Shown here: one piece after another, positions 37,343 to 48,653 of the stretch
Layout of the letters: each line of letters opens with the position of its first letter
Numbering within the stretch: position 1 is the stretch's first letter
Origin: Rheinheimera sp. EpRS3
GTDB lineage: Bacteria; Pseudomonadota; Gammaproteobacteria; Enterobacterales; Alteromonadaceae
Reading direction: 5' to 3'
Assembly: GCF_001513785.1 (NCBI RefSeq)
Contig: NZ_LNQS01000012.1
Location: 58,547-122,546 of the forward strand
Length of the DNA stretch: 64,000 nt
Program-made: the position numbers and the translations under genes
The notes under the pieces: generated by a model
The model's database searches: none
What the model saw: the letters and a program-made list of their open reading frames with translations, nothing else
What the model was told of the DNA's origin: nothing

Positions 37343-38935
37343 TTACAGCGCGGTTTGCGCTGCCAGATATTCTTCATAGGTGCCGACGAAGTTACGGATA
37401 TCTTTGTCGGTAATTTCGATAATACGGCTGGCAAGGCTGGATACAAACTCGCGGTCATGGCTGACAAACAACAAGGTGCCTTTGTAGTGCTCCAGTGCCA
37501 GGTTCAGTGACTCAATAGATTCCATATCCAGGTGGTTGGTCGGTTCATCCATTACCAGTATATTTGGCCGTTGCAGCATTAATTTGCCAAATAACATACG
37601 GCCCTTTTCACCACCGGAGAGCACTTTAACCGATTTTTTTATCTCGTCTTGTGAAAACAGCAAACGGCCCAGAATACCGCGTATTGCCTGCTCGTCATCT
37701 GAAGGCTGCTTCCATTGGCTCATCCAGTCAAACAGTGTCATCGCTTCACTGAATTCGTGGGCGTGATCTTGCGCATAATAACCAATTTTGGCGTTTTCAG
37801 ACCATTTCACCATGCCTGATTCTGGTTTTAAATCGCCAACCAGACATTTAAGCAAAGTAGTTTTACCAATACCGTTAGCACCTAAAATGGCTACTTTCTC
37901 GCCTACTTCAATGGTCAGGCCTAAGTTTTTCAGCAAGGACAGCTCGCCAAAACTCTTATTCAAGCCCTCTACTTCTAATGCCAGACGGTATAACTGCTTT
38001 TGTTGCTCGAAACGGATAAAAGGGTTAACCCGGCTGGACGCTTTAACTTCTTCCAGCTGAATTTTATCTATTTGCTTGGCGCGTGATGTCGCCTGCTTGG
38101 CTTTTGACGCATTGGCAGAAAAACGGCTAACGAAGGTTTGCAGCTCGGCTATCTGGGCTTTCTTTTTCGCGTTGTCTGATAATAAACGTTCGCGGGCCTG
38201 AGTGGCGGCAAACATATATTCATCGTAGTTACCAGGATACAGGCGCAGCTCGCCGTAATCTAAATCAGCCATGTGGGTACAAACGCTGTTTAAAAAGTGA
38301 CGGTCGTGCGAAATAATAACCATGGTGCTGTTACGCTCAGCCAGAACATTTTCCAGCCAGCGAATGGTATTAATATCCAGGTTGTTGGTGGGCTCGTCCA
38401 GCAACATAATTTCCGGATCGGCAAACAGTACCTGTGCCAGTAATACCCGCAGCTTAAAGCCCGGTGCTATGGCCGACATCGGGCCAAAATGCTGCTCAAC
38501 CGGAATGCCCACACCAATTAACAGCTCACCGGCGCGGGATTCTGCCGTGTAACCATCCATTTCACCAAAAGCCACTTCCAGATCGGCCACTTTCATGCCG
38601 TCTTCTTCGCTCATCTCGGCACTGCCATAGATGCGGTCACGTTCTTCTTTTACCGCCCACAGCTCAGAGTGGCCCATAATAACGGTGTCGATAACCGAGT
38701 ATTGCTCAAAAGCAAACTGGTCCTGGTGTAACTTGGCAACGCGATGGTTTGGCTCAACAAACACATTACCGGCGCTTGGTTCCAGCTCACGGCTTAAAAT
38801 CTTCATAAATGTTGATTTACCGCAACCGTTTGCCCCGATTAAACCGTAGCGATTACCCTCGCCAAATTTAATCGAGATATTTTCAAACAGCGGCTTGGCG
38901 CCAAATTGCATCGTAATGTTAGCAGTTGATATCAC
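37343..38935 (-). CDS. ybiT: ABC-F family ATPase YbiT
   Basis: 530 residues, the same length as E. coli YbiT and closely similar. Two ABC cassettes (Walker [10 protein letters not shown] at about 36 and GANGIGKTT at about 350; signature of the second LSGGEKGR; Walker [11 protein letters not shown] and [10 protein letters not shown]) joined by the charged P-site-tRNA-interacting linker. ABC-F proteins act on the ribosome rather than in transport. Confidence 0.95.
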   Translation of the reverse strand: MISTANITMQFGAKPLFENISIKFGEGNRYGLIGANGCGKSTFMKILSRELEPSAGNVFVEPNHRVAKLHQDQFAFEQYSVIDTVIMGHSELWAVKEERDRIYGSAEMSEEDGMKVADLEVAFGEMDGYTAESRAGELLIGVGIPVEQHFGPMSAIAPGFKLRVLLAQVLFADPEIMLLDEPTNNLDINTIRWLENVLAERNSTMVIISHDRHFLNSVCTHMADLDYGELRLYPGNYDEYMFAATQARERLLSDNAKKKAQIAELQTFVSRFSANASKAKQATSRAKQIDKIQLEEVKASSRVNPFIRFEQQKQLYRLALEVEGLNKSFGELSLLKNLGLTIEVGEKVAILGANGIGKTTLLKCLVGDLKPESGMVKWSENAKIGYYAQDHAHEFSEAMTLFDWMSQWKQPSDDEQAIRGILGRLLFSQDEIKKSVKVLSGGEKGRMLFGKLMLQRPNILVMDEPTNHLDMESIESLNLALEHYKGTLLFVSHDREFVSSLASRIIEITDKDIRNFVGTYEEYLAAQTAL

Positions 38936-39039
38936 AGTGTGTTCCAGAACAAGTTAAGACAAATAGCCAAGACAGCTAAGGGTAAAAAGGTAACTAAGAA
39001 TAAAAGTGCGCTACTATACGCGTTTTTACCATTAAACTC

Positions 39040-39069
39040 AAAAACAAACGCCCGGTATTTACCGGGCGT
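39040..39069 (-). terminator. Terminator after eda, end of the ED operon
   Basis: ACGCCCGGT pairs with ACCGGGCGT (39048-39056 and 39061-39069) around a four-base loop; on the minus strand UUUGUUUUU follows. It lies 28 bases after the eda stop. Confidence 0.85.
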
Positions 39070-39096
39070 ATAGCGCTTTTACCAACAACTGTTTTA

Positions 39097-39744
39097 TCAG
39101 CGTGCAGCTTGCGCAACTGCTGCTTTACACAACTCGGTAATGCGCTGCCAGTCTTTGGCTGCAACCGCATCATCAGGCACTATCCAGGAACCGCCCACAC
39201 ATTTTACATTTGGCAGTGCCAGATATTCGAGGAAGTTTTTCTCGTTAATGCCACCAGTGGGACAAAAACGAATATCGGCAAAAGGACCGTGAATCGACTT
39301 TAACGTTTTTACGCCCCCTGCTGCTTCAGCCGGGAAAAACTTAAAGTGGCTGTAGCCTAAGCCCGTACCTTCCATCAGCTCAGAAATACTGGCAATGCCT
39401 GGGATCAGCGGAATAGCAGCGTCTTTACCGGCCTGCAGCAATTCGCGCGTTAAACCCGGACTGATAGCAAACTTAGCTCCGGCATCTACAACCTGTTGCA
39501 ACTGCGCTGCAGTGGTAACGGTACCCGCGCCAACAATGGCTTCCGGCACTTCGGCTGCCAACAAACGAATAGCATCAAGTGCTACCGGCGTGCGCAGGGT
39601 CACTTCCAGCACTTTTATACCACCGGCCAGCAAAGCTTTTGCCATAGGCACAGCATCTGCTAAATCTTTAATAACTATTACCGGTACCACAGGGCCCTGA
39701 TCAAACAAAACACCAGGTTGTAACTGCCAGTTTTCAAATGCCAT
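39097..39744 (-). CDS. eda: KDPG/KHG aldolase
   Basis: 215 residues. Splits 2-keto-3-deoxy-6-phosphogluconate into pyruvate and glyceraldehyde-3-phosphate. TIM-barrel with the catalytic Glu in [10 protein letters not shown] and the Schiff-base Lys in [13 protein letters not shown]. Last gene of zwf-pgl-edd-glk-eda; starts one base after glk ends. Confidence 0.97.
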   Translation of the reverse strand: MAFENWQLQPGVLFDQGPVVPVIVIKDLADAVPMAKALLAGGIKVLEVTLRTPVALDAIRLLAAEVPEAIVGAGTVTTAAQLQQVVDAGAKFAISPGLTRELLQAGKDAAIPLIPGIASISELMEGTGLGYSHFKFFPAEAAGGVKTLKSIHGPFADIRFCPTGGINEKNFLEYLALPNVKCVGGSWIVPDDAVAAKDWQRITELCKAAVAQAAR

Positions 39745-39745
39745 A

Positions 39746-40720
39746 TTAATTACTCGCCAAAAATTGTTTCAGGTAGACTGCGGCGCCAACCAAACCGGGT
39801 TGCTCTGCAGTCACGACATAGGTGGCGATCTGGCGATTAAAAGCGCTAAACCGGCCTTTTGCTTCAAAACGGGCTCTGAACTCGCTATCAGCAAGCAGAG
39901 GTAATAATTTCGGCGCTATGCCACCGGCAATATAAACACCACCAAAGGTACTGAGCGTTAGTGCCAGATCACCTGCAACGCTGCCCAGGCTGGCAAAAAA
40001 CTGTTTTACCGTATCTTGTGCCAGTGCACATTCGCCGTTTAATGCCTGCCGGGCTATCTCGGCAGCACTTAATGGCGCAACCTGCTTTTGACGGTATAAC
40101 GCCAGCGCTTTATAGATAGCCTCAAGGCCAGGGCCGGATAACAGCCGCTCAGGTGAGACATGGCCATATTCTTTGGCCAGCATCTGCTGAATAAACCATT
40201 CTTGCTCGGTTTGAGCGGCCCAATCTACATGGCCACCCTCGCCCGGCAGCGGAATAAACTGATCATTTACAGGCAGTAAATGTGCAACACCCAGGCCGGT
40301 ACCGGCACCAAGCACTGCCATGGGTTTACCATGCTGAATTTCACCGGAGCCTACTTTCACTTTTTGTGACGCCGTTAATGCCGGCAAACACATGGCCACA
40401 GCGGTAAAGTCATTCATTACCTGCAGCGCTTCAAGACCCAGTTGCTGCTGCATCGCTTTAACTGAAAAGCGCCAGTGAAAGTTGGTCATACTGATCTGGT
40501 CGCCGTTAACCGGACAAGCGATAGCAATAGCCACGTGCTTAATATCAGTTAAACCTTGTTGCTGCTGGTAATGGGTTAACGCATCAGCCACAGTAGCAAA
40601 TTCCGCACAGGGATAGACTGCAACCTTGTCCAGCGCCAGGCTGGCCAGTTCTACCCGGCTAAAACGGGCGTTGGTGCCACCTATATCAGCAACAATAGCG
40701 TGGGCAGGCAACTTAGCCAT
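39746..40720 (-). CDS. glk: Glucokinase
   Basis: 324 residues. ATP-dependent phosphorylation of glucose. The bacterial Glk pattern is seen: N-terminal phosphate-binding [30 protein letters not shown], and GEGGHVDWA. Overlaps the edd end by 8 bases, so it is translationally coupled inside the Entner-Doudoroff operon. Confidence 0.95.
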   Translation of the reverse strand: MAKLPAHAIVADIGGTNARFSRVELASLALDKVAVYPCAEFATVADALTHYQQQQGLTDIKHVAIAIACPVNGDQISMTNFHWRFSVKAMQQQLGLEALQVMNDFTAVAMCLPALTASQKVKVGSGEIQHGKPMAVLGAGTGLGVAHLLPVNDQFIPLPGEGGHVDWAAQTEQEWFIQQMLAKEYGHVSPERLLSGPGLEAIYKALALYRQKQVAPLSAAEIARQALNGECALAQDTVKQFFASLGSVAGDLALTLSTFGGVYIAGGIAPKLLPLLADSEFRARFEAKGRFSAFNRQIATYVVTAEQPGLVGAAVYLKQFLASN

Positions 40721-42545
40721 GCAGGTGCTCCTCCGTAGTAAACAAGCTGCAGGCGCCCTGCTCTGCGCCGGTTAACTGACTGCGCAGCGCACCGAACATT
40801 TCACGGCCCATGCCGTAGTAGCTTTCAGCCATATCCATAGTAGCCACGTCACGGGCAGCCAGCTCAGAATCGGATACCAGCACTTCAAGGCGGCCGGTGT
40901 TGCCGTCTACCAGCATCATATCGCCGGTTTTAATCCGGGCGATATTGCCACCGTCAACCGCCTCTGGTGTGACATGGATAGCGGCTGGTACTTTACCCGA
41001 TGCACCTGACATACGGCCATCGGTTACCAATGCCACTTTAAAACCACGATCCTGCAGCACACCCAATGGTGGCGTCAGCTTGTGCAGCTCCGGCATACCG
41101 CAGGCTTTAGGCCCCTGAAACCGTACAACAACTATACAATCTTTGTTTAAGTCACCTGCTTTAAAGGCCGCATCCAGCTCGTGCTGGCTGGAGAACACCA
41201 CCGCCGGGGCTTTAACAATCTCAGTACCTTCACGCAGTGCTGAAGTTTTAATTACGCCACGGCCAACATTGCCAGATAACACTTCAAGGCCACCATGAGC
41301 TTTAAAGGGTTTTTTCACGGTAGCCAATACATCCGGATCAAATGATGTTTGCGGTGCATCAACCCATTGTAGTTTGCCGTCTTGCATCACAGGTTGCTGG
41401 GTATAACGGCGTAAGCCGGGGCCTGCAACAGTTTGCACATCTTCGTGCAATAAACCGGCGTCCAGTAATTCGCGGATCAACAGTGCCATACCACCAGCAT
41501 GCTGGAAGTGGTTAATATCGGCCTGGCCATTCGGGTAAATACGGGTTAGCAAAGGTGTTGCCGCAGATAGCTCGGCAAAATCATCCCAATTGACGATAAA
41601 GCCGGCAGCGCGCGCCATAGCAATTAAATGCATAGTGTGATTAGTTGAACCACCGGTAGCCAACAGGCCGACAATACCGTTTACTATGGCTTTGGCGTCG
41701 ACCAATTTACCTACTGGCAGGTAATCTGTGCCTAAGTCTGTTAAGCGGGTAACCTGCCTTGCCGCAGCCTTGGTTAACTCATCACGCAGTTCTGTGCCCG
41801 GATTGACAAAAGATGCACCCGGTAGGTGCAGGCCCATAATTTCCACGACTAACTGATTTGAGTTAGCGGTGCCATAAAAAGTACAGGTACCAGCAGAGTG
41901 ATAAGAGGCCGATTCAGCCGCCAGCAATTCTTCTTTACCGACTTTACCTTCAGCATATAACTGGCGTATGCGGGCTTTTTCTTTGTTCGGAATACCAGAA
42001 GGCATAGGGCCTGCTGGTACAAATACAAACGGCAGATGGCCAAAGCTCAGGGCAGCCATAAATAAGCCTGGTACAATTTTATCGCAAATGCCCAGCATTA
42101 AACCGCCGTCAAACATATTGTGCGATAAGCCTACCGCTGCCGACATTGCAATAATGTCGCGGCTTAACAGGCTAAGCTCCATACCCGGCTGGCCCTGGGT
42201 TACGCCATCACACATTGCCGGCACACCACCGGCAAATTGCGCCACGCTGCCAACATCTTTTACCGCTTGTTTAATAATTGCCGGATAATGTTCATACGGC
42301 TGGTGCGCCGAAAGCATGTCGTTGTAAGACGATACGATACCAATATTCGCTTTGGTCAGGCTGCGTAAATCGCCTTTGTCCTGCTGATCGCAGGCAGCAA
42401 AACCATGTGCGAGGTTACCACAGCTTAATACCCCACGATGCGGGCCTTTTAAGCGGGCTTTTTCCAGCCGTTGCAGATAAATATCGCGGCTGCGTGTGCT
42501 GCGGGCAATAATTCTGTCCGTTACTTTCTGAATCACAGGATCCAT
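40713..42545 (-). CDS. edd: 6-phosphogluconate dehydratase
   Basis: 610 residues (E. coli Edd 603). Dehydrates 6-phosphogluconate to KDPG. IlvD/Edd family with iron-sulphur cluster cysteines in [25 protein letters not shown] and the C-terminal [20 protein letters not shown] stretch. Follows pgl by 10 bases. Confidence 0.97.
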   Translation of the reverse strand: MDPVIQKVTDRIIARSTRSRDIYLQRLEKARLKGPHRGVLSCGNLAHGFAACDQQDKGDLRSLTKANIGIVSSYNDMLSAHQPYEHYPAIIKQAVKDVGSVAQFAGGVPAMCDGVTQGQPGMELSLLSRDIIAMSAAVGLSHNMFDGGLMLGICDKIVPGLFMAALSFGHLPFVFVPAGPMPSGIPNKEKARIRQLYAEGKVGKEELLAAESASYHSAGTCTFYGTANSNQLVVEIMGLHLPGASFVNPGTELRDELTKAAARQVTRLTDLGTDYLPVGKLVDAKAIVNGIVGLLATGGSTNHTMHLIAMARAAGFIVNWDDFAELSAATPLLTRIYPNGQADINHFQHAGGMALLIRELLDAGLLHEDVQTVAGPGLRRYTQQPVMQDGKLQWVDAPQTSFDPDVLATVKKPFKAHGGLEVLSGNVGRGVIKTSALREGTEIVKAPAVVFSSQHELDAAFKAGDLNKDCIVVVRFQGPKACGMPELHKLTPPLGVLQDRGFKVALVTDGRMSGASGKVPAAIHVTPEAVDGGNIARIKTGDMMLVDGNTGRLEVLVSDSELAARDVATMDMAESYYGMGREMFGALRSQLTGAEQGACSLFTTEEHLHG

Positions 42546-42555
42546 GACTATCCCC

Positions 42556-43248
42556 CTAGTTTTCGGTGTACATCACCGTAACTTGCGCTACAGGATGGTG
42601 TAAAAAGGCACGGATTGGCATGGCAAGCACATTCTGATCTGCCATTGCGCTGTTCAGTACCGCGAGTTTATTGCTGCCAACCAGATGCAAAAAAATATTC
42701 CGGCTATTTAACAGCCGTGGCAGGCTTAACGACATACGCTGATAAGGTGCGGTTTGCGGTTGCACAGCGAGTACAGCAGGCGCGTTATCTGCCAGGCCGT
42801 CTTTAATTTGTGCACTGCAGGGAAATAACGATGCGGTGTGACCGTCTTCCCCCATGCCAAGTATAACGGCATCAAAAGTCGGTAACGGTGTAATACGCGG
42901 CAGCACCTGTGCAACGCCGTCAAACGCTGATGCTGCATTGGCATATAAACTGATAAAACGGGCTGCTTTAGCGTTGTGTTGCAGTAATGTGGCTTTAACC
43001 AAGCGCTCGTTAGAATCTGTTTGCTGATCATCCAGCCAGCGATCATCGGCCAGCAGCACCGTAACTTTGTCCCAGGCTAAATCAACCTGGCTTAAGGTAT
43101 TAAACAGTGCCTGAGGCGTTTTGCCACCTGATACCACTAAATACGCTTCGCCGCGCTCAGCGATAGCCTGCTGTAAAATGCTGACCAACCGGTTAGCGAA
43201 ATCGTCATTCAGTGAGCTGGTATTGCTAAATTGCTTCAGTTGCATCAT
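42556..43248 (-). CDS. pgl: 6-phosphogluconolactonase (DevB type)
   Basis: 230 residues. Hydrolyses the Zwf product. Family motifs: [26 protein letters not shown], and the [13 protein letters not shown] signature. Starts 3 bases after the zwf stop; two tandem ATGs make the first residue uncertain by one codon. Confidence 0.95.
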   Translation of the reverse strand: MMQLKQFSNTSSLNDDFANRLVSILQQAIAERGEAYLVVSGGKTPQALFNTLSQVDLAWDKVTVLLADDRWLDDQQTDSNERLVKATLLQHNAKAARFISLYANAASAFDGVAQVLPRITPLPTFDAVILGMGEDGHTASLFPCSAQIKDGLADNAPAVLAVQPQTAPYQRMSLSLPRLLNSRNIFLHLVGSNKLAVLNSAMADQNVLAMPIRAFLHHPVAQVTVMYTEN

Positions 43249-43251
43249 GGC

Positions 43252-44721
43252 TTATTCTTCCCAGTTGCGCTCGTCACGGGCCAGCATAGAAATTGCTGCA
43301 ACCGGCCCCCAACTGCCAGCCTGATAAGTTTTTGGCGGCTCGTTGCTGGTTTTCCATGCGTTCAGAATACCGTCGACCCATTTCCAGGCATGCTCAACTT
43401 CATCACGGCGCACAAACAGATACTGGTTACCCAACATGGCTTCCAGTAACAACCGCTCATAAGCATCGGCAATGCGCTGCGATTTAAAGGTTTCGTCAAA
43501 GCTCAAATCAAGCTTACTTTCCTGCAGACGCATATTTTCGCCCAGGCCAGGAATTTTGTTCAATACCTGAATTTCTACGCCTTCGTCTGGCTGTAAACGA
43601 ATAATCAGTTTATTAGCCGGCAATTGGTTATAAGTGGCGTGAAAAATATTATGCGGTTGTGGTTTAAAACAAATCACCACTTCGCTTAGCTTAGATGCCA
43701 TGCGTTTACCGGTGCGCAGGTAAAACGGCACGCCCGCCCAGCGCCAGTTATCAATATCTACCTTTATTGCAACAAAGGTTTCAGTTTTACTGTTTGGCCT
43801 TGCGCCCTCTTCTTCCAGATAACCAGGTGCAGCCTTACCGGCAACAAAACCGTTGCCATACTGGCCGCGTACGGTTTTTTCCTGAATATTGCTAATATCA
43901 ATGCGGCGCAGTGCTTTAAGTACTTTGAGTTTTTCATCACGAATGCTGTCGGCGTCCAGTCGGGCTGGCGGCTCCATGGCGATTAATGTCAGCACCTGCA
44001 ACAGGTGGTTTTGCACCATATCACGCATTTGTCCGGCATCGTCGTAGTAGCTCCAGCGCCCTTCTACACCCACCTCTTCTGCAACCGTTATTTGCACATG
44101 ATCAATTGAGTTATGATCCCAGTTACCGGCAAAAATGGCGTTGGCAAAGCGCAGTGCTAACAGGTTAAGTACCGTTTCTTTACCCAGATAATGGTCGATG
44201 CGATAAATTTGGCTTTCTTTGTAAAACTCAGCTACCTGATCATTAATAACTTTAGACGAGGCTAAGTCATGGCCGATAGGCTTTTCCAGCACAACACGGG
44301 CAGGCTCTTCTGCCAGCCCGGCTACCGCTAAGCCTTTACAGATAGCGCCGAATAACGACGGCGGCGTGGCAAAATAACTAACCGGCACGCGCTCATTAAT
44401 ATCAGTAACTGCCGTGAGCTTTTTGTAATCCTGCTCATTGGCCAGATCCAGCTGCACGTAAACCAGCTTTTGCTGCAAGCGCTGCCATACGTCGTTGTCC
44501 AGCGGCTCTTTAAGGAATTTGTTCAGGTTGGTTAACACCAGCTCAGCATAAGCTTCTGTAGACATTTCATCGCGGGCAACGCCGATGATGCGGGATTCAG
44601 GGCAAAGCAAATCCGCTTTTTCCAGCTGATACATAGCAGGTAACAGCTTGCGCCGTGCTAAATCACCTTTAGTGCCAAACAGAATTAAGTCACATGCTGA
44701 ATTTTGTGCTGTTGTCGTCAT
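43252..44721 (-). CDS. zwf: Glucose-6-phosphate 1-dehydrogenase
   Basis: 489 residues. Oxidises glucose-6-phosphate with NADP. The nucleotide loop is FGTKGDLARRKLLPA (about residues 15-29), the substrate motif RIDHYLGKE with its catalytic histidines, and the conserved EKPIGHD. First gene of the operon; AAGGG precedes the ATG. The upstream region holds a promoter and a HexR operator shared with divergent hexR. Confidence 0.98.
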   Translation of the reverse strand: MTTTAQNSACDLILFGTKGDLARRKLLPAMYQLEKADLLCPESRIIGVARDEMSTEAYAELVLTNLNKFLKEPLDNDVWQRLQQKLVYVQLDLANEQDYKKLTAVTDINERVPVSYFATPPSLFGAICKGLAVAGLAEEPARVVLEKPIGHDLASSKVINDQVAEFYKESQIYRIDHYLGKETVLNLLALRFANAIFAGNWDHNSIDHVQITVAEEVGVEGRWSYYDDAGQMRDMVQNHLLQVLTLIAMEPPARLDADSIRDEKLKVLKALRRIDISNIQEKTVRGQYGNGFVAGKAAPGYLEEEGARPNSKTETFVAIKVDIDNWRWAGVPFYLRTGKRMASKLSEVVICFKPQPHNIFHATYNQLPANKLIIRLQPDEGVEIQVLNKIPGLGENMRLQESKLDLSFDETFKSQRIADAYERLLLEAMLGNQYLFVRRDEVEHAWKWVDGILNAWKTSNEPPKTYQAGSWGPVAAISMLARDERNWEE

Positions 44722-44763
44722 AGCTGACCCTTGATTTAGATGTAATTTTACAACACTTCGGCC

Positions 44764-44792
44764 ATACTAGCGCAGCATAACAGGGTTGTAAA
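44764..44792 (-). promoter_or_regulatory. Candidate zwf promoter
   Basis: On the minus strand TTTACA (44792-44787) and TAGTAT (44769-44764) are spaced by 17 bases, 43 bases upstream of the zwf ATG. The HexR operator lies about 10 bases upstream of this -35. Prediction only. Confidence 0.5.
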
Positions 44793-44802
44793 CCAGATAT
44801 CT

Positions 44803-44817
44803 TGTAATTAAATTACA
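44803..44817. promoter_or_regulatory. HexR operator between zwf and hexR
   Basis: TGTAATTAAATTACA, a perfect 7-1-7 palindrome, fits the known HexR consensus in gammaproteobacteria. It sits between the two divergent starts. An imperfect relative (TGTAATTTTACA) occurs at 44741-44752. KDPG is the known HexR effector releasing repression. Confidence 0.85.
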
Positions 44818-44976
44818 GATTGCGTAATGTTTTGACTATTCTTATATAATAAGGCAGCCTTAGCAACGGATCTGTGGTTTTGTAGTAAATTTAGCACTAT
44901 TTTGACCACCGCCCTGACGGGCTACACCCTGTATTACAAACCTGTATCAGCCTAATTATAAGCCAGGAATTGCCGG

Positions 44977-45834
44977 ATGAACGTGCTGGAAAAAATCGTC
45001 AATAGCGTAAACAGTTTTAGTAAATCGGAGCGTAAAGTAGCCGATGTAATTCTGGCTAACCCGCAAACAACTATACATAGCAGTATAGCGGCATTGGCTA
45101 AAATGGCCGATGTCAGCGAACCTACAGTCAACCGTTTTTGTCGCAGGCTGGATACCAAAGGCTTCCCTGACTTTAAACTGCATTTAGCCCAAAGCCTGGC
45201 CAACGGCACCCCCTATGTTAACCGCCATGTAGAAGAAGAAGATGGCCCTGAAGCCTATACGGCTAAAATCTTTGAATCTACTATGGCTGCGCTGGATACA
45301 GCAAGGCAACGGGTTGATATTAACACAATAAACCGTGCGGTTGATGTGCTGACACAGGCAAAGAAAATTTCTTTTTTTGGCTTAGGTGCTTCTGCTTCTG
45401 TAGCGCATGACGCGCAGAATAAATTCTTCCGTTTTAATGTGCCTGTGGTGTGTTTTGACGACATTGTCATGCAGCGTATGAGTGCTATAAACAGTGCTGA
45501 AGGCGATGTTGTGGTATGTATCAGCCATACCGGCCGCACAAAAAACCTGTGCGACATAGCGGCAATAGCACGGGAAAATGATGCTACTGTTATTGGTGTT
45601 ACCGCTTACGACAGCCCGCTGGCAAAAGAATGTACGCTGGTATTGTCGCTGGATGTGCCGGAAGATACCGACATGTATATGCCGATGGCCTCACGTGTAG
45701 CACAACTGGTGCTAATAGACATTCTGGCCACCGGTTTTACACTGCGCCGTGGCAGTAAGTTTCGGGAAAACCTGAAGAAAGTCAAAGACAGCCTGCGCGG
45801 CTCCCGCTTTGACAAAAAAGATTTCAACAACTGA
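44977..45834 (+). CDS. hexR: HexR, MurR/RpiR-type regulator of central carbon metabolism
   Basis: 285 residues. N-terminal RpiR helix-turn-helix (ADVSEPTVNRFCRRL, about 45-59) and a C-terminal SIS sugar-phosphate domain (about 125-255, FFGLGASASVAHD and VVCISHTGRTKN). Divergent from the zwf operon and upstream of pykA, with matching operators, so it is the likely local regulator. AGGAA precedes the ATG. A candidate promoter TTGCGT-19-TATAAT lies at 44820-44850. Confidence 0.95.
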   Translation: MNVLEKIVNSVNSFSKSERKVADVILANPQTTIHSSIAALAKMADVSEPTVNRFCRRLDTKGFPDFKLHLAQSLANGTPYVNRHVEEEDGPEAYTAKIFESTMAALDTARQRVDINTINRAVDVLTQAKKISFFGLGASASVAHDAQNKFFRFNVPVVCFDDIVMQRMSAINSAEGDVVVCISHTGRTKNLCDIAAIARENDATVIGVTAYDSPLAKECTLVLSLDVPEDTDMYMPMASRVAQLVLIDILATGFTLRRGSKFRENLKKVKDSLRGSRFDKKDFNN

Positions 45835-45840
45835 TAATCC

Positions 45841-45866
45841 GGTGCAGTTGTGTCGGCAACTGCACC
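45841..45866 (+). terminator. Candidate hexR terminator
   Basis: A perfect 10-bp stem (45841-45850 with 45857-45866) with a 6-base loop starts 6 bases after the hexR stop. A U-rich stretch (TAATTTTTC) appears only some 8 bases later, so efficiency is uncertain. Confidence 0.55.
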
Positions 45867-45901
45867 AACCTGTAATTTTTCTTCATCGCTTTGCTGTATT
45901 C

Positions 45902-45916
45902 TGTAATTAAATTACA
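45902..45916. promoter_or_regulatory. HexR operator in front of pykA
   Basis: The same 15-base palindrome as upstream of zwf. A candidate promoter TTGCTG (45891-45896)-16-TACATT (45913-45918) overlaps it, so binding should repress pykA. Confidence 0.85.
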
Positions 45917-45968
45917 TTAAACTAACAGCCAGCTACTACACCCTCTTTGCAACAAGCAGGAAATAACC

Positions 45969-47405
45969 ATGCACAGAAGAACTAAAATCGTCGCGACGCT
46001 AGGCCCCGCCACTAATACACAACTGTCAATTGAAAAACTGATAAAGGCTGGTGCAACCGTATTCCGTCTGAACTTCTCGCATGGCAGTGCTGATGATCAC
46101 CGTGAGCGTGCCACTATGGTGCGTGCCGCAGCTGAAGCACTGGGCGCACACGTGGCTATTTTAGGCGATTTACAAGGGCCGAAAATTCGCGTTTCTACTT
46201 TTAAAAATGGTGCGGTGATACTCGAAGAAGGCATGCCGTATGTGCTGGATGCCGAGCTGGCAAAAGGTGAAGGTGATGAGCATCAGGTAGGTATCGACTA
46301 TAAAGAGTTACCGCAGGATGTAAAAGCCGGTGATTTATTACTGCTGGACGATGGCCGCATTCAGTTATCGGTAGACCGCGTTGAAGGCGCCAGGGTTTAT
46401 ACCACTGTTACTGTTGGTGGTAAGTTAAGTAATAATAAAGGTATTAACCGCCAGGGTGGTGGTTTAACGGCCCCTGCCCTGACCGACAAAGACAAACGCG
46501 ATATTATTACCGCAGCCGAAATTGACGTTGATTATCTGGCGGTATCTTTCCCACGCTGTGGGGATGATTTGCGTTTAGCCCGTGATTTAGCACTGGCGGC
46601 AGGTTCTGAAGCCCGTATTATGGCTAAAATCGAACGCGCTGAAGCGGTCGCTGATGACGAAACGCTGGATGACATTATCCGTGCTTCTGATGCGGTAATG
46701 GTTGCCCGTGGTGATTTAGGCGTTGAAATTGGTGATGCTGAGCTGGTTGGTCAGCAAAAACGCATTATTGCCCGTTCGCGTCAGTTAAACCGCGTGGTGA
46801 TCACTGCTACCCAGATGATGGAAAGCATGATTGAAAGCCCAATGCCTACGCGCGCTGAAGTGATGGACGTAGCCAATGCTGTGCTGGATGGTACTGATGC
46901 CGTTATGTTGTCCGCTGAAACCGCTGCCGGTAAATACCCGACAGAAACAGTCCGCGCTATGGCTCGGGTATGTGACGGTGCGGAAAAACACCCAAGCGTA
47001 CAAATTTCCAAGCATCGTATGGATGTTACCTTCACTGAAATAAGCGAAACTATCGCATTGTCTGCCATGTACGCGGCTAATCATCTGGAAGGCATCAAAG
47101 CTATTATTACGCTGACAGAGTCTGGCTATACCGCCAAGCTGATGTCACGTATTACCTCGCCACAGCCTATTTTTGCGTTATCACGCCATACCAAAACGCT
47201 GAACAAAATGGCGCTGTATCGTGGTGTTTATCCGGCGTTTTTTGACAGCACTGCATTACAAGGACAATCTCTGGCCGATGCAGCTATTGAAGCTGTAAAA
47301 GTCAAAGCCGGTTTAAAAAGCGGTGACTTGGTGATCATGACTCACGGCGATGTTATGGAAACTATCGGCGCTTCGAATACCTGCAGAATTGTGCAGGTAA
47401 AATAA
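45969..47405 (+). CDS. pykA: Pyruvate kinase (PykA type)
   Basis: 478 residues. Converts PEP plus ADP to pyruvate plus ATP. Motifs: [32 protein letters not shown], catalytic MAKIERAEA and GDLGVEIG, and ATQMMESMI. Length and sequence match the AMP/sugar-phosphate-regulated PykA (type II) form. Preceded by a HexR operator. Confidence 0.97.
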   Translation: MHRRTKIVATLGPATNTQLSIEKLIKAGATVFRLNFSHGSADDHRERATMVRAAAEALGAHVAILGDLQGPKIRVSTFKNGAVILEEGMPYVLDAELAKGEGDEHQVGIDYKELPQDVKAGDLLLLDDGRIQLSVDRVEGARVYTTVTVGGKLSNNKGINRQGGGLTAPALTDKDKRDIITAAEIDVDYLAVSFPRCGDDLRLARDLALAAGSEARIMAKIERAEAVADDETLDDIIRASDAVMVARGDLGVEIGDAELVGQQKRIIARSRQLNRVVITATQMMESMIESPMPTRAEVMDVANAVLDGTDAVMLSAETAAGKYPTETVRAMARVCDGAEKHPSVQISKHRMDVTFTEISETIALSAMYAANHLEGIKAIITLTESGYTAKLMSRITSPQPIFALSRHTKTLNKMALYRGVYPAFFDSTALQGQSLADAAIEAVKVKAGLKSGDLVIMTHGDVMETIGASNTCRIVQVK

Positions 47406-47437
47406 TACGCCAACTGTCAAAGCTAGTTGTTAAAATT

Positions 47438-47460
47438 AAGGGCTCATCTGAGCCCTTTTT
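47438..47460 (+). terminator. Terminator after pykA
   Basis: An 8-bp stem (AAGGGCTC with GAGCCCTT) around a 4-base loop is followed by a T-run, 33 bases after the stop. Confidence 0.9.
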
Positions 47461-47477
47461 ACTGCCTGCAAGACTGC

Positions 47478-48449
47478 TTAAAACACGTCGCGTTGTAACT
47501 TACGTATTTTACGTGCGCTATGGTATTGCACAAATTGCGGTGCCAGCGCGGTTAATGCTGAGCCCACTACCACCAGTGCAGCACCAAGCCAGGACCAAAG
47601 ATTAAGCTGCTGTGCTGATAAATAGGCCGGAAACAGCCAGCCCACGATATTGGCAAACAAAATAGTAAAAAGTGGCGTTACAGCAAGTACCGCACTGACT
47701 TTAGATGCCTCCCAGTGATGCAGCGCTTCAGCAAAAGCACCATAAGCCACCACGGTATTTAAGCAGCAAAAGATAAGCAGTAACCAGTGCAGATTGCTCA
47801 TCGTCAATAGCGGGGTAAAATCTGACACCGGCATAAAAGCAATGGTGCCAGCTACATAGAGTATATACATAATTTGCTTTGAGCTGTAATGCACCAGCAA
47901 CTGCTTTTGCGCCAGAGCATAGGCAGCCCAGGTTACGGCTGCGGTAATTACCAGTAACACACCCAGTGTTTCTGTACCGGCTTGTAATATCAGTTGTACC
48001 AAACGCTCATTGAAAAACAGTAGCAAACCCGCAACCAGAATAACTGCACCGGCTTTTTGCCACCTTAACAGGTGCTCTTTAAATATAAAGACACCACCTA
48101 TCATCATTAAAAATGGTGCCAGTTGAATAACCACCTGCGCGGTTTCTGCACTGAGGTAATTTAGCCCACTTAAATACATGATGTAGTTGGACAACAGCCC
48201 GGCCACAGCGATCAGCATTAACTTTGCTATTTTGGGCGTAATTAATAACGCCGCTTTGGGCAACTTGCCCCGCGCGCCCAACCAAATACCAACGATAACA
48301 GCAGCGGCCAAAAACCGGATTGCCGTGATGGTGTTAGCCGTTAGCACATCGAGCAAAATTTTTAGTGCTATAGGCAAAATGCCCCATAAAACAGCAGTGG
48401 TTAAGGCTAACAATAGCCCAATCAGGCTTTTACCAGTAATTTGGTGCAT
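47478..48449 (-). CDS. DMT-superfamily (EamA) transporter
   Basis: 323 residues, ten predicted membrane helices arranged as two EamA repeats (about 10-150 and 160-305) with a basic C-terminal tail. Such proteins export or import small metabolites; substrate cannot be read from sequence. Convergent with pykA. Confidence 0.88.
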   Translation of the reverse strand: MHQITGKSLIGLLLALTTAVLWGILPIALKILLDVLTANTITAIRFLAAAVIVGIWLGARGKLPKAALLITPKIAKLMLIAVAGLLSNYIMYLSGLNYLSAETAQVVIQLAPFLMMIGGVFIFKEHLLRWQKAGAVILVAGLLLFFNERLVQLILQAGTETLGVLLVITAAVTWAAYALAQKQLLVHYSSKQIMYILYVAGTIAFMPVSDFTPLLTMSNLHWLLLIFCCLNTVVAYGAFAEALHHWEASKVSAVLAVTPLFTILFANIVGWLFPAYLSAQQLNLWSWLGAALVVVGSALTALAPQFVQYHSARKIRKLQRDVF

Positions 48450-48653
48450 GGTGTAAGTAATCCAGTGTAATAAAGTGGCGGGTGTTGCGAGTGTAAGCCA
48501 GAGCAGCGCTATTTTCGCTTATTTCACCCACTGTTGTCTGTAGCTTAGGCTGTTATATCGACTAATTGACTAACTGTTGCGCCATATCAAACACTGCTTA
48601 CTTTGTAAGCCCCTATACTGGGTATTAGGTTAAGCAGTAAACAGGGATAAACA

